A DNA stretch of 64,000 nucleotides, taken from Neoalteromonas arenosi. Its GTDB lineage: Bacteria; Pseudomonadota; Gammaproteobacteria; Enterobacterales; Alteromonadaceae. A program made the translations under genes and the position numbers. Positions within the stretch are counted from its first letter, which is position 1; each line of letters begins with the position of its first letter. The DNA is taken from NCBI RefSeq assembly GCF_030362855.1, contig NZ_JAUCBP010000007.1, positions 930,675-994,674 of the forward strand, read 5' to 3'. Of the stretch, positions 17,560-25,382 are shown piece by piece. The notes below the pieces were generated by a model. It did not search any database, was not told the DNA's origin, and saw only the letters and a list, made by a program, of their open reading frames with translations.

Positions 17560-18792
17560 TCAGCTCAATGCTTTTGCGGGTGAAAGCTTGGCTGCTTTAT
17601 TGGCTGGGTAAAGCGTTGAAATCAAGCTTAGTATAAGCGCGATTACCGCAGTAATCATTACGTCTTGCCAATGCAGCTCAGTTGGAAGGAAGTTTACAAA
17701 ATAAATATCACCTGACAGCAGTGACACACCTAACAGGCGCTCTATACTCGTGATCCAATCCGTTAGATTTAACGCCGTAATTACCCCCACAGCCGTGCCT
17801 ACAGCAACACCGATACAGCCATTCAACAGCCCCTGCAACATAAAAGTCATACGCACCTTATTCGCAGATAGCCCCATAGTCATCAGAATACCGATTGAGC
17901 TTTTCTTTTCAGCAACCGTCATGACTAATCCTGAAACGATATTGAAACACGCAACAGCGATAACTAAAACCAAGGCGATATAGACAATTAATCGCACTAA
18001 TTGAATATCTTGATACAAATGCCCTTGGGTACGTGTCCAGTCAGATATATATACTGCTTGCTCAAAGCTATAACCCAGTTCACGCATGACTTGCCGGGCT
18101 TGAAACGGAGTGCTCAGTTGAAAGCGCAAACCTTGGGCCCCGTGGCTAATGTTAAGCTTTTCGACTGCAGTTTTAAGAGGCATAAACCCTACTCGATTAT
18201 CCAACTCTCCGCCGAGACTAAAACTTCCAACATAGGTTAACCAAATCGTTTGCGGTGCGACAAAGGTTAAGTCGTCAGTCACCGTAGGAATTAAGAGTTG
18301 AACAGTATCCCCTACTTCAAGCTTGAGTTGCTCTGCAATACTTTTGCCTAATATCACCGCGTCTTTATCTGTCGTATAGCGCTGTTTTACTTCATCATCA
18401 ATGTAATCAAACAGTGCATCACTACTGGCTATATCAGGCTCTAATGCAGTAAGCTCAACAGCTTTCATTTGCCGTGCTTTTTGAAGCATGCCAGTAAGTT
18501 TGGCATAGGGCTGGACCTTTTCAACACTGTTGTGCTGGCTAAAGCGCTCGATGGCTTGCGGCCAATTTTCTATCCCCTGACTCGATACCGCGTATAATTC
18601 ACCGTGGGGAATAAATGCCAACAAACGCTGTTCTAATTCTCGCTGAAAACCGTTCATTACCGACAATAATAAGATCAGCACAAAGCAACCTAAACCTATA
18701 CCAAAGGTTGATGATGCAGAAATAAAAGAAACAAAGCCATTGGCTTGCTTTGCACGGCGAAAGCGTGTCGCAAGTTGCCACACTAAACTCAT
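17560..18792 (-). CDS. Lipoprotein-releasing system permease (LolC/LolE/LolF family)
   Basis: A 410-residue FtsX-type permease of the Lol system, which extracts mature lipoproteins from the inner membrane and hands them to LolA. Four membrane helices: one near the N-terminus ([19 protein letters not shown]) and three in the C-terminal part (about 270-290, 315-340, 375-395). A periplasmic domain between them contains [11 protein letters not shown]. The ATG overlaps the lolD stop by four bases, so the two are translationally coupled. Only one permease gene accompanies lolD here, where E. coli has lolC-lolD-lolE. It may therefore be a LolF-type homodimer, or its partner lies elsewhere. Confidence 0.9.
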   Translation of the reverse strand: MSLVWQLATRFRRAKQANGFVSFISASSTFGIGLGCFVLILLLSVMNGFQRELEQRLLAFIPHGELYAVSSQGIENWPQAIERFSQHNSVEKVQPYAKLTGMLQKARQMKAVELTALEPDIASSDALFDYIDDEVKQRYTTDKDAVILGKSIAEQLKLEVGDTVQLLIPTVTDDLTFVAPQTIWLTYVGSFSLGGELDNRVGFMPLKTAVEKLNISHGAQGLRFQLSTPFQARQVMRELGYSFEQAVYISDWTRTQGHLYQDIQLVRLIVYIALVLVIAVACFNIVSGLVMTVAEKKSSIGILMTMGLSANKVRMTFMLQGLLNGCIGVAVGTAVGVITALNLTDWITSIERLLGVSLLSGDIYFVNFLPTELHWQDVMITAVIALILSLISTLYPANKAAKLSPAKALS

Positions 18793-19472
18793 TTAGTGCG
18801 CTCCTCCAACTGTCCCGATGACAAAGTAAGCACTCGGTCAAATTGAGCAGCAAGCTGAAGGTCGTGCGTTACGACGATAAAAGCCATCTGTAAAGATTCA
18901 CGCAGTTCTGCTAACAAATCAGCAATGGCTTCTCCGGTCGATTTATCCAAATTACCTGTTGGTTCATCAGCCAGTACAAGCTTTGGTTTATTCACTAATG
19001 CTCTGGCAATAGCAACGCGCTGACGCTCCCCTCCCGACAACGCTGATGGCTTGTGTTCGATGCGATGCTGAAGACTGACTTTGGCGAGCATTTCGTTCGC
19101 AATAAGACGGGCTTTATCAGGGTTTTCGCCAGCGATTAGAAGTGGCATTGCGACATTTTCGACGGCATTAAACTCAGGGAGTAAATGATGAAACTGATAG
19201 ACAAATCCCATGGTTTGATTGCGAAAACGCGCTTGTTGATTGCTATTCAAGGCAAACAGGGATTGACCGTCAACTTCAACCGTGCCGGAGCTAGGGGTAT
19301 CTAATGCACCGAGGATGTGTAATAGCGTGGATTTGCCTGACCCGCTGCTGCCCAGAATGGCGATCTGTTCGGATGCATTGACTGAAAAAGTGATATCGCG
19401 CAATACCTGAACTTCATTTTTACCGTCAATAAAGGACTTAGATACTGAATCGCACGAGAGTAATACAGACAT
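18789..19472 (-). CDS. lolD: Lipoprotein-releasing system ATP-binding protein
   Basis: A 227-residue ABC ATPase (E. coli LolD is 233 residues). Walker A is GSSGSGKST, then the LolD-typical [20 protein letters not shown], signature [15 protein letters not shown], Walker [13 protein letters not shown] and switch His in IVVTHD. The reading frame stays open upstream into the tRNA-Asp gene; the ATG at 19472 ([14 protein letters not shown]) gives the normal N-terminus and avoids that overlap. It overlaps the downstream permease by four bases. Probably transcribed from its own promoter in the 130 bases after the tRNA cluster. Confidence 0.95.
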   Translation of the reverse strand: MSVLLSCDSVSKSFIDGKNEVQVLRDITFSVNASEQIAILGSSGSGKSTLLHILGALDTPSSGTVEVDGQSLFALNSNQQARFRNQTMGFVYQFHHLLPEFNAVENVAMPLLIAGENPDKARLIANEMLAKVSLQHRIEHKPSALSGGERQRVAIARALVNKPKLVLADEPTGNLDKSTGEAIADLLAELRESLQMAFIVVTHDLQLAAQFDRVLTLSSGQLEERTK

Positions 19473-19608
19473 AAATTCGCTTAGCTTATAATTTTGCGGC
19501 CATAATAGCGCAATTAAGGCTGGATAACAGGCAGTTAAGCACACAAAATCTGTGAGTTCGCGCAAAATAAAAACAAGAAATGGGTTTTGAGACGTTACAA
19601 TGAATAAA

Positions 19609-19685
19609 TGGCGGAGTGGACGGGACTCGAACCCGCGACCCCCGGCGTGACAGGCCGGTATTCTAACCAACTGAACTACCACTCC
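19609..19685 (-). tRNA. tRNA-Asp (GTC), third copy in transcription order
   Basis: A 77-base cloverleaf with encoded CCA. Acceptor GGAGTGG pairs with CCACTCC, discriminator G, anticodon loop CTGTCAC (GTC), T arm with GGTTCGAGTCC. It differs from the other two copies by a paired change in the acceptor stem (T-A instead of C-G), so pairing is kept. Confidence 0.97.
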
Positions 19686-19705
19686 GCACGGAGGACTTCA
19701 AATAA

Positions 19706-19782
19706 TGGCGGAGCGGACGGGACTCGAACCCGCGACCCCCGGCGTGACAGGCCGGTATTCTAACCAACTGAACTACCGCTCC
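19706..19782 (-). tRNA. tRNA-Asp (GTC), second copy
   Basis: A 77-base tRNA with encoded CCA and acceptor GGAGCGG/CCGCTCC, identical in the body to the first copy. It is separated from its neighbours by 20 and 24 bases. Confidence 0.98.
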
Positions 19783-19806
19783 GGCGATTATTTGATACAT
19801 TGACAG

Positions 19807-19883
19807 TGGCGGAGCGGACGGGACTCGAACCCGCGACCCCCGGCGTGACAGGCCGGTATTCTAACCAACTGAACTACCGCTCC
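19807..19883 (-). tRNA. tRNA-Asp (GTC), first copy
   Basis: A 77-base tRNA with encoded CCA, nearest to the promoter at 19951-19979. Anticodon GTC, acceptor GGAGCGG/CCGCTCC. The closeness to dnaQ and rnhA parallels the E. coli dnaQ-aspV neighbourhood. Confidence 0.98.
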
Positions 19884-19950
19884 ACATTTATCAATTAAAA
19901 CAACAAGTTACACGAAATTATCGAAATCCCCTTCCCTCATTGCGGCGCAG

Positions 19951-19979
19951 ATGATACGGGTTAGCCCGCGGTGAGTCAA
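19951..19979 (-). promoter_or_regulatory. Strong promoter of the tRNA-Asp cluster
   Basis: On the minus strand TTGACT and TATCAT are 17 bases apart, followed by a GC-rich discriminator (CTGCGCCGCA), the signature of stable-RNA promoters under stringent control. The predicted start lies about 60 bases before the first tRNA. Confidence 0.85.
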
Positions 19980-20015
19980 CGGTTTTTTACCGCTTTAATG
20001 CAGTTGTTGGAGCAA

Positions 20016-20034
20016 TTGATTGATAATCAATCAA
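20016..20034. promoter_or_regulatory. Perfect AT-rich palindrome
   Basis: TTGATTGAT-A-ATCAATCAA, nine-base perfect arms around one base, between the tRNA promoter and the end of the TIGR03503-like gene. It has the form of an operator for a dimeric regulator; the short centre and AT content argue against a terminator. The role is unknown. Confidence 0.35.
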
Positions 20035-20052
20035 AATCAGCCACCTAATCTA

Positions 20053-21420
20053 CTAAGGTGTCTTTTTATTAGGCAGCAGCCCACGCAGTTTGGCCATCAA
20101 TCCGTCAGAAACAGAGTCAGTTGTACTGCGCTTGCGCCACATTACAAAACCCAAAACACATAACGCGATAACAATAATCGAACCGTTTATTACTAGAATC
20201 CAAAAAATAACGTCTACGCTTTCTTCAGGTTCAGGCTCATCCGCAATCATCATCTCGGCCAAGGCAATATCAGCTTCAGTCATTTGCTCTTCATTACCTT
20301 CGACCACAGGCTCTGGCGCTTCTACTACCGGCTCTTCTGCGACAAACGTGTATTCTGGAACATCGAGTATGAAATCGCGGCCATTCACCGTTTTACCATA
20401 AGCGGTTAATTTTACTCTGAATACGCCGTATTCATAGTTAACCACTAAATGCTCGCGAGTTTTGTCACTGAGCTCGGTTAGAGAAAAGTTTTGAATATCG
20501 CCATTAGGGAAGCGGATTTTACCGTCAATGAGTAACGAGGATATATCCACTAAGTCGCGTTTCGCATCTATCAGTAGTTTGTGATAGCCCTCGCCGCCAC
20601 CATCAAATTGGACGTCAATTTCAATCGGGTTAGGATGCAAAACGAGCGGCTCGTCAATTTGTTCGCGAGTAAACATAGGTGTACTTACTCGGAAAATTGG
20701 CTGCCATTCACCTGCGGCAATCGCCAAGTTAAATTGACCAGTAAATGTGCCGTCTAGCGGTGCTTCGTCCATGCCCAAACCATTGTCGACAAAAGTTGCC
20801 ACCAATTCGCTCTTTGCGCCAAAGTTATTGTAGTTAGGATTATTTGTACTGCCCAGCTCGATGGTTAGGTCAACCACATCGCGAAACTCACTGTAATTGA
20901 TCGGCTCACCGCCATTGGTGAGATAGGCTGTTTGTTTGAGAATCTCACCGGAGAAAATCATCGGCGGTAAAGGTTCCGCGTGTAAGCGAATATCCGACAA
21001 AACCATCACGCGGCTACCGGGTAAAATCTGCCCTACCGCCTGCCATGGGCCGGGTGTGGGATTTTTAATACTGATCATGTCGTAGGTGTTGGCGTCGTAC
21101 CAAAAAATGTCTTCACCATCTGCCTGAGTAGAAAAAATTTTCGAACCATCAGGTCGAACCAACACGACTGGAGCCGAGCCGAATACGCGAAAAAACACCA
21201 ATGTTATTTCATCGACTTTATAGTCAATGCGAAAGCGATTTTGCAGTAGCTTGATACTGTTGTGATACTCGTCACCCAAGGTAGTTAATGGTGACTCTTC
21301 GACAACATCAGTGGTAACCTCAGCGTCTTGATTTTGTTGCGCAATAGCAAACGAGCTTAATGCCAAAAGCACAAAGCTTAGTAATACAAACTGAATCCTA
21401 GTACTCAATGACCGCCGCAA
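20053..21420 (-). CDS. TIGR03503-like membrane-anchored periplasmic protein
   Basis: A 455-residue protein with an N-terminal signal peptide (about 1-28, ending in FAIAQQ) and a single C-terminal helix (about 408-430, WILVINGSIIVIALCVLGFV) followed by a short basic cytoplasmic tail. The periplasmic part contains beta-rich stretches such as PTPGPWQAVGQILPGSRV and a region with LDGTFTGQFNLAIAAGEW. A Pro/Glu/Val-rich linker (VVEAPEPVVEGNEEQ) precedes the helix. It resembles the uncharacterised TIGR03503 family known from Alteromonadales and Vibrionales; I assign it from memory of its layout and position beside dnaQ. The likely start is TTG with GGGAA in front. Function unknown. Confidence 0.7.
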   Translation of the reverse strand: MRRSLSTRIQFVLLSFVLLALSSFAIAQQNQDAEVTTDVVEESPLTTLGDEYHNSIKLLQNRFRIDYKVDEITLVFFRVFGSAPVVLVRPDGSKIFSTQADGEDIFWYDANTYDMISIKNPTPGPWQAVGQILPGSRVMVLSDIRLHAEPLPPMIFSGEILKQTAYLTNGGEPINYSEFRDVVDLTIELGSTNNPNYNNFGAKSELVATFVDNGLGMDEAPLDGTFTGQFNLAIAAGEWQPIFRVSTPMFTREQIDEPLVLHPNPIEIDVQFDGGGEGYHKLLIDAKRDLVDISSLLIDGKIRFPNGDIQNFSLTELSDKTREHLVVNYEYGVFRVKLTAYGKTVNGRDFILDVPEYTFVAEEPVVEAPEPVVEGNEEQMTEADIALAEMMIADEPEPEESVDVIFWILVINGSIIVIALCVLGFVMWRKRSTTDSVSDGLMAKLRGLLPNKKTP

Positions 21421-21434
21421 AAATTATTCCCGTT

Positions 21435-22148
21435 TTATGATTGACGCCAAACACATGTACCTGATTGTTTCTCAACGATATCTAGGCGCGCTTCATGTCT
21501 AGCTAATTCATCGGCCGAGGCCGAGATAACCTTTAATTTCAATCCGCTTCGATCGATTGGACGTCGATCACTACTGCGTTCACTTTCGCTATTTCCCGTT
21601 TGCTGGCCGGCCAAATTTAAATGCTTTTGACCACCCGTCATGATCAAATACACATCCGCGAGTATCTCAGCATCCAGCAAAGCACCGTGCAGAGTACGAT
21701 GACCATTATCGATACCGTAACGTCGACACAAAGCATCCAAATTGTTTTTCTGGCCTGGGTGCATTTTGCGCGCGAGCACCAAACTGTCCAATACGTCACA
21801 AATTTGCGCTGTGCGAATATCCGTGACGCTTGGCGTCATGGCAAATTCGAAATCCATAAAGCCAACGTCGAATGGCGCGTTGTGTATCACTAATTGGGCA
21901 CCGCGAATAAACTCGACAAAATCTTGCGCAACGTCCTCAAACTGCGGTTTATCTTGCAAAAATTCATTCGTAATACCGTGAACATCAATGGCCTCTTGTT
22001 CAATTTCACGTTGTGGGTTTAGATAAACGTGAAAGTGATTACCGGTAAGTTTGCGGTCAACGAGTTCCACACAGCCAATTTCGATTATGCGGTGGCCTTC
22101 TTTGGGATCGATCCCAGTGGTTTCAGTATCTAGTACAATCTGACGCAT
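21435..22148 (-). CDS. dnaQ: DNA polymerase III epsilon subunit (3'-5' proofreading exonuclease)
   Basis: A 237-residue DnaQ (E. coli 243). The DEDDh exonuclease motifs are all present: Exo I VLDTETTGIDP with RIIEIG, Exo II HNAPFDVGFMD, and Exo III HGALLDAEILADVY. The C-terminal region after about residue 185 is the flexible tether that binds the alpha subunit. It is divergent from rnhA with 116 bases between, the classical gammaproteobacterial arrangement. The TIGR03503-like gene follows 14 bases downstream on the same strand and may be co-transcribed. Confidence 0.97.
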   Translation of the reverse strand: MRQIVLDTETTGIDPKEGHRIIEIGCVELVDRKLTGNHFHVYLNPQREIEQEAIDVHGITNEFLQDKPQFEDVAQDFVEFIRGAQLVIHNAPFDVGFMDFEFAMTPSVTDIRTAQICDVLDSLVLARKMHPGQKNNLDALCRRYGIDNGHRTLHGALLDAEILADVYLIMTGGQKHLNLAGQQTGNSESERSSDRRPIDRSGLKLKVISASADELARHEARLDIVEKQSGTCVWRQS

Positions 22149-22164
22149 TCAGTTGAAACTCTTA

Positions 22165-22192
22165 TTGTTCTGGTTGATGGCAATAGTATACT
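22165..22192 (+). promoter_or_regulatory. Candidate rnhA promoter
   Basis: TTGTTC (22165-22170) and TATACT (22187-22192) with 16 bases between, in the dnaQ/rnhA divergent gap, about 70 bases before the rnhA ATG. Confidence 0.4.
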
Positions 22193-22264
22193 CAAGCCGG
22201 TCCATGACACCACGCCGTTCTGCGATATAAGGCGTAAATTTTTCGATATTGAGGTTTTTAGTTA

Positions 22265-22732
22265 ATGAAAAGTGTTCAGCTGTATACCGACGGCTCCTGT
22301 TTAGGCAATCCAGGTCCTGGGGGCTACGGCGTAGTTCTTGAGTTTAATCAACACAGCAAAGAATTGAGTCAAGGGTATAAGATGACAACCAACAATCGCA
22401 TGGAATTGTTGGCGACGATTAAAGGATTAGAAGCACTCACCCAAGCCTGTAAGGTCACCTTGACCACTGATAGCCAGTATGTGAAAAATGGTATCAATCA
22501 ATGGATCCATAACTGGAAGAAAAACGGTTGGCGCACTGCCAATAAAAAACCGGTAAAGAACGTCGATCTATGGCGTGCACTAGATAAGGCCATTCAACGT
22601 CACGATGTAGATTGGCGTTGGGTAAAAGGTCATTCAGGTCATCCACAAAATGAACGTTGTGACGAATTAGCACGAACGGCTGCAGAAGGGAAAAAGTTAT
22701 TGGAGGACAAAGGGTTTACTACCCCATCGTGA
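22265..22732 (+). CDS. rnhA: Ribonuclease HI
   Basis: A 155-residue RNase HI, identical in length to the E. coli enzyme. It cuts the RNA strand of RNA-DNA hybrids with two metal ions. The catalytic acids are Asp9 in [14 protein letters not shown], Glu in NNRMELLA, Asp in TTDSQYV and Asp in NERCDELA, with the conserved His in [11 protein letters not shown]. The basic handle helix is visible as [16 protein letters not shown]. It is divergent from dnaQ and ends eight bases before the facing oxidoreductase gene. Confidence 0.98.
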   Translation: MKSVQLYTDGSCLGNPGPGGYGVVLEFNQHSKELSQGYKMTTNNRMELLATIKGLEALTQACKVTLTTDSQYVKNGINQWIHNWKKNGWRTANKKPVKNVDLWRALDKAIQRHDVDWRWVKGHSGHPQNERCDELARTAAEGKKLLEDKGFTTPS

Positions 22733-22739
22733 ACTCCTA

Positions 22740-23720
22740 TTAATGCTCCCAAGTGATAATGAGTTTGCCGTGGGTCTGATTGCTTTCAATGCGCTGATGG
22801 GCTTGCTCAATGTCAGTTACTGCTATAAGCGAGTAGACGTTTACGGTTAGTTCACCCAAATCGAATCCGCTACCGAATCGTTGCCAAAAGTCACTGACCA
22901 ATTTGCGTTTGTATTCTAGTGAGCGATTGCGCAAGGTAGAACCTTGAACGGTAGCGCGTTTACCGAGCAACAACGCCATATCCATCTCGCTGTAGCGACC
23001 ACCAAGCATCGCTAAGTAAATTATCCGACCATCGGTATTGAGAATACGCAAGTTACGGGTCAAATAATCACCGCCAACAAAGTCGACAATGACGTCTGGA
23101 TTAAAATTAGAGGACTTAAGTTCGTCGACAAAATCACTAGTGGTATAGTTAATGGTGTGTTTTGCACCATTTTCTGCACAAATAGCCAGTTTTTCATCAT
23201 TCGATGCGGTAACAGCGACTTCGCATTTTGCGGCAGTAGCCAATTGAATCGCTGCCAGACCGACACCACTAGCACCTGCGTGCACCAGCACTTTATTTCC
23301 TGGCTCAAGTTTCCCCAAGGCAAACAGCGCTTGGTAAGCCGTGACAAAGACTTCCGGCAGACCTGCACATTCTGCCAATGAAAAACGCTGAATCCGCGGA
23401 ATTAACAGCCCCTGATCAACGTTGACATATTGCGCATAACCACCGCCGGCTAGCAGCGCACACACTTCATCACCAACTTGCCAGTTAGAAACCGCATTAC
23501 CGACTGCGACAATAGTACCGCTGACTTCCAAACCGAGAATTGTACTTTCACCTTTGGGTGGCGGATATTTACCTTGGCGTTGCAATGTATCAGCGCGATT
23601 AATACCAAATGCGCAGACTTGAATGAGCACTTCGTTAGGCGTGCAATTAGGCCTCTCGCCTTGCGCCAAAACCAGTTGGCCAGAACCGGTGACACTGATG
23701 TAGTCCATGGTTTTTGCCAT
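22740..23720 (-). CDS. NAD(P)H:quinone oxidoreductase, zinc-free MDR family (PIG3/QOR type)
   Basis: A 326-residue member of the medium-chain dehydrogenase/reductase superfamily, quinone-oxidoreductase branch. Seen: the GroES-like N-terminal domain with RADTLQRQGKYPPP and LGLEVSGTI, and a Rossmann domain with VLVHAGASGVGLAAIQLA. The catalytic zinc ligands of alcohol dehydrogenases are absent, as in QOR/PIG3. It likely reduces quinones or enones with NADPH. The ATG at 23720 is preferred over one six codons upstream because TTGGAG lies seven bases before it. It faces rnhA. Confidence 0.88.
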   Translation of the reverse strand: MAKTMDYISVTGSGQLVLAQGERPNCTPNEVLIQVCAFGINRADTLQRQGKYPPPKGESTILGLEVSGTIVAVGNAVSNWQVGDEVCALLAGGGYAQYVNVDQGLLIPRIQRFSLAECAGLPEVFVTAYQALFALGKLEPGNKVLVHAGASGVGLAAIQLATAAKCEVAVTASNDEKLAICAENGAKHTINYTTSDFVDELKSSNFNPDVIVDFVGGDYLTRNLRILNTDGRIIYLAMLGGRYSEMDMALLLGKRATVQGSTLRNRSLEYKRKLVSDFWQRFGSGFDLGELTVNVYSLIAVTDIEQAHQRIESNQTHGKLIITWEH

Positions 23721-23783
23721 AACAAGTCTCCAAGGCATTGATAATCTGCGATATACTTAGGGTTTTATCTTAGCGCGAAGTTT

Positions 23784-24971
23784 ATGCCTGCCACAATTAC
23801 CCTTGCCCCCGACCGTGAAAAATCCTTATTGCGCAAACACCCGTGGATATTTGCCAGCGCTGTAGCCGATATCAAAGGGCGTTGCCATCGCGGCGATACC
23901 GTTGATGTCCTCTCATCAAAAGGCGACTGGCTCTGTCGCGGTGCCTACTCGCCCGATTCTCAAATTCGCATACGCGCCTGGACTTTCCAGCGCAACGAAA
24001 GTGTCGATAATGCGTTCTTTTGCCGTCGTATCCAGCAAGCGCTGGCCCAGCGACAACACGTTATCGAACAGGCCAGAACCAATGCTTACAGGTTAATTGC
24101 CGGCGAATCAGATGGACTGCCGGGTGTGACCATTGACGTATATGACAACGTGGTAGTACTGCAATTATTGTCAGCCGGCGCAGAAAAACAGCGCGACAAA
24201 ATTATATGGGCCGTCAAACGCTTTTTCCCTGACGCCGTGATCCATGAACGCAGTGATGTTGCTGTGCGCGAAAAAGAGGGCTTAGAGCAATTGATAACCA
24301 CCCATCAGGGACATTTACCTGACGAAGTGGTGATCACTGAAAATGGTGTGAAAATCATTGTCGATTTAATCCATGGTCACAAGACGGGTTTTTACCTCGA
24401 TCAACGCGACAACCGTCGTATTACGGCGAGTTATGCCAAAGATAGAACGGTACTCAATTGCTTCTCTTATACCGGCACTTTTGGCAGTTATGCGTTAGCG
24501 AATGGAGCCTCACATGTGACCAATGTTGACGTTTCTGAATCGGCATTAGCTACCGCTATGCGCAACATTGCAATCAATGATTTGGACGATAGCCTTTGTG
24601 AAAATTTACAAGTCGATGTATTTCAGCAATTACGTGACTATAAGACTTTGCAACAACAGTTTGGTTTAGTCATCCTCGATCCGCCGAAATTCATTGATAG
24701 TAAAGCGTCATTAAATCGGGCGGCCCGCGGGTATAAAGACATTAATTTATACGGTATCCACGCCGTTGAATCGGGAGGTTTTCTGGCTACCTTTAGTTGC
24801 TCTGGCTTAATGCCAGCCGACTTATTTCAGAAAATTGTTGCTGATGCCGCCCTCGATGCAGGAAGGACGATTAAAATTTTACAACGCGTATCTCAGGCAC
24901 CAGATCACGCGACATCTGGCAACTACCCTGAAGGTTTTTACTTGAAAGGTATGATTTGTCAGGTCTGGTAA
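23784..24971 (+). CDS. rlmI: 23S rRNA (cytosine(1962)-C(5))-methyltransferase
   Basis: A 395-residue RlmI (E. coli 396), which makes m5C1962 in 23S rRNA. An N-terminal PUA domain (about 1-75, LRKHPWIFASAVADI) is followed by a Rossmann SAM-dependent methyltransferase domain. Motifs seen are HKTGFYLDQRDNR, VLNCFSYTGTFGSYAL (SAM loop), LVILDPPKF and the catalytic Cys in FSCSGLM. Divergent from the quinone oxidoreductase; its stop codon is inside a hairpin shared with the facing PilZ gene. Confidence 0.94.
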   Translation: MPATITLAPDREKSLLRKHPWIFASAVADIKGRCHRGDTVDVLSSKGDWLCRGAYSPDSQIRIRAWTFQRNESVDNAFFCRRIQQALAQRQHVIEQARTNAYRLIAGESDGLPGVTIDVYDNVVVLQLLSAGAEKQRDKIIWAVKRFFPDAVIHERSDVAVREKEGLEQLITTHQGHLPDEVVITENGVKIIVDLIHGHKTGFYLDQRDNRRITASYAKDRTVLNCFSYTGTFGSYALANGASHVTNVDVSESALATAMRNIAINDLDDSLCENLQVDVFQQLRDYKTLQQQFGLVILDPPKFIDSKASLNRAARGYKDINLYGIHAVESGGFLATFSCSGLMPADLFQKIVADAALDAGRTIKILQRVSQAPDHATSGNYPEGFYLKGMICQVW

Positions 24972-24987
24972 CCGCTTTTGCGGTTAC
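24968..24987. terminator. Hairpin containing both stop codons of rlmI and the PilZ gene
   Basis: GTAACCGC-TTTT-GCGGTTAC, a perfect eight-base stem. The TAA of rlmI (24969-24971) is in the left arm and the TAA of the minus-strand PilZ gene (24986-24984) in the right arm. There is no T-run after it, so it is either a weak bidirectional terminator or an mRNA 3'-end protector. Confidence 0.5.
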
Positions 24988-25286
24988 TTCATCTCACTGA
25001 TTTCGACGCCAACAACACAAGCGTTTTCGCCTTGCGGTTCGCAGCGTACTACTTTTGCTTTGACCAACAGCGAAGAAATTTGCGTACTGGTTGATTCAAT
25101 CGACACCTCGACTTGAGTGCCAATTTCAACGGAGGACTCACCGATTTCTAACGACATCCCGGTAGAGCTGATATCACGGCATACCGCATGAACGATACGA
25201 TTTGACTCATTGTCTTTAATCGTTACCTCGCATGGTGCATTAACCATCAGTCGGAGGAAATTTCGTTTGTCGTCATATCCCAGCAT
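24984..25286 (-). CDS. PilZ domain protein (cyclic-di-GMP receptor)
   Basis: A 100-residue single PilZ domain. The N-terminal RxxxR motif is RNFLR and the second motif is DISSTGMSLEIG (D/NxSxxG), the two elements that wrap around a c-di-GMP dimer, so binding is expected. The ATG at 25286 (MLGYDDKRNFLR) is chosen because TAGGAG lies eight bases upstream; a GTG start 22 codons earlier has no comparable site. The domain stands alone, with no fused output, as in adaptor-type PilZ proteins. Other c-di-GMP related genes in the window are the GGDEF protein at 38.7 kb and, perhaps, the HDOD protein at 60.4 kb. Confidence 0.88.
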   Translation of the reverse strand: MLGYDDKRNFLRLMVNAPCEVTIKDNESNRIVHAVCRDISSTGMSLEIGESSVEIGTQVEVSIESTSTQISSLLVKAKVVRCEPQGENACVVGVEISEMK

Positions 25287-25382
25287 TACCACTTCTCCTA
25301 ATTGCCCAGTCTGTTCCACGTTGAGACCGGTCGAGATTGAATGAAATAACACTTCAAGTTATAGGGCGGTATGACACTATTG

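Noticed and set aside
19473-19682. N-terminal extension of lolD
   Set aside because: The frame is open but runs back through the tRNA-Asp gene; the ATG at 19472 gives the normal LolD N-terminus.
19609-19883. Three near-identical blocks resembling a repeat array
   Set aside because: They are tandem tRNA-Asp genes of 77 bases with unequal short spacers, not a CRISPR array.
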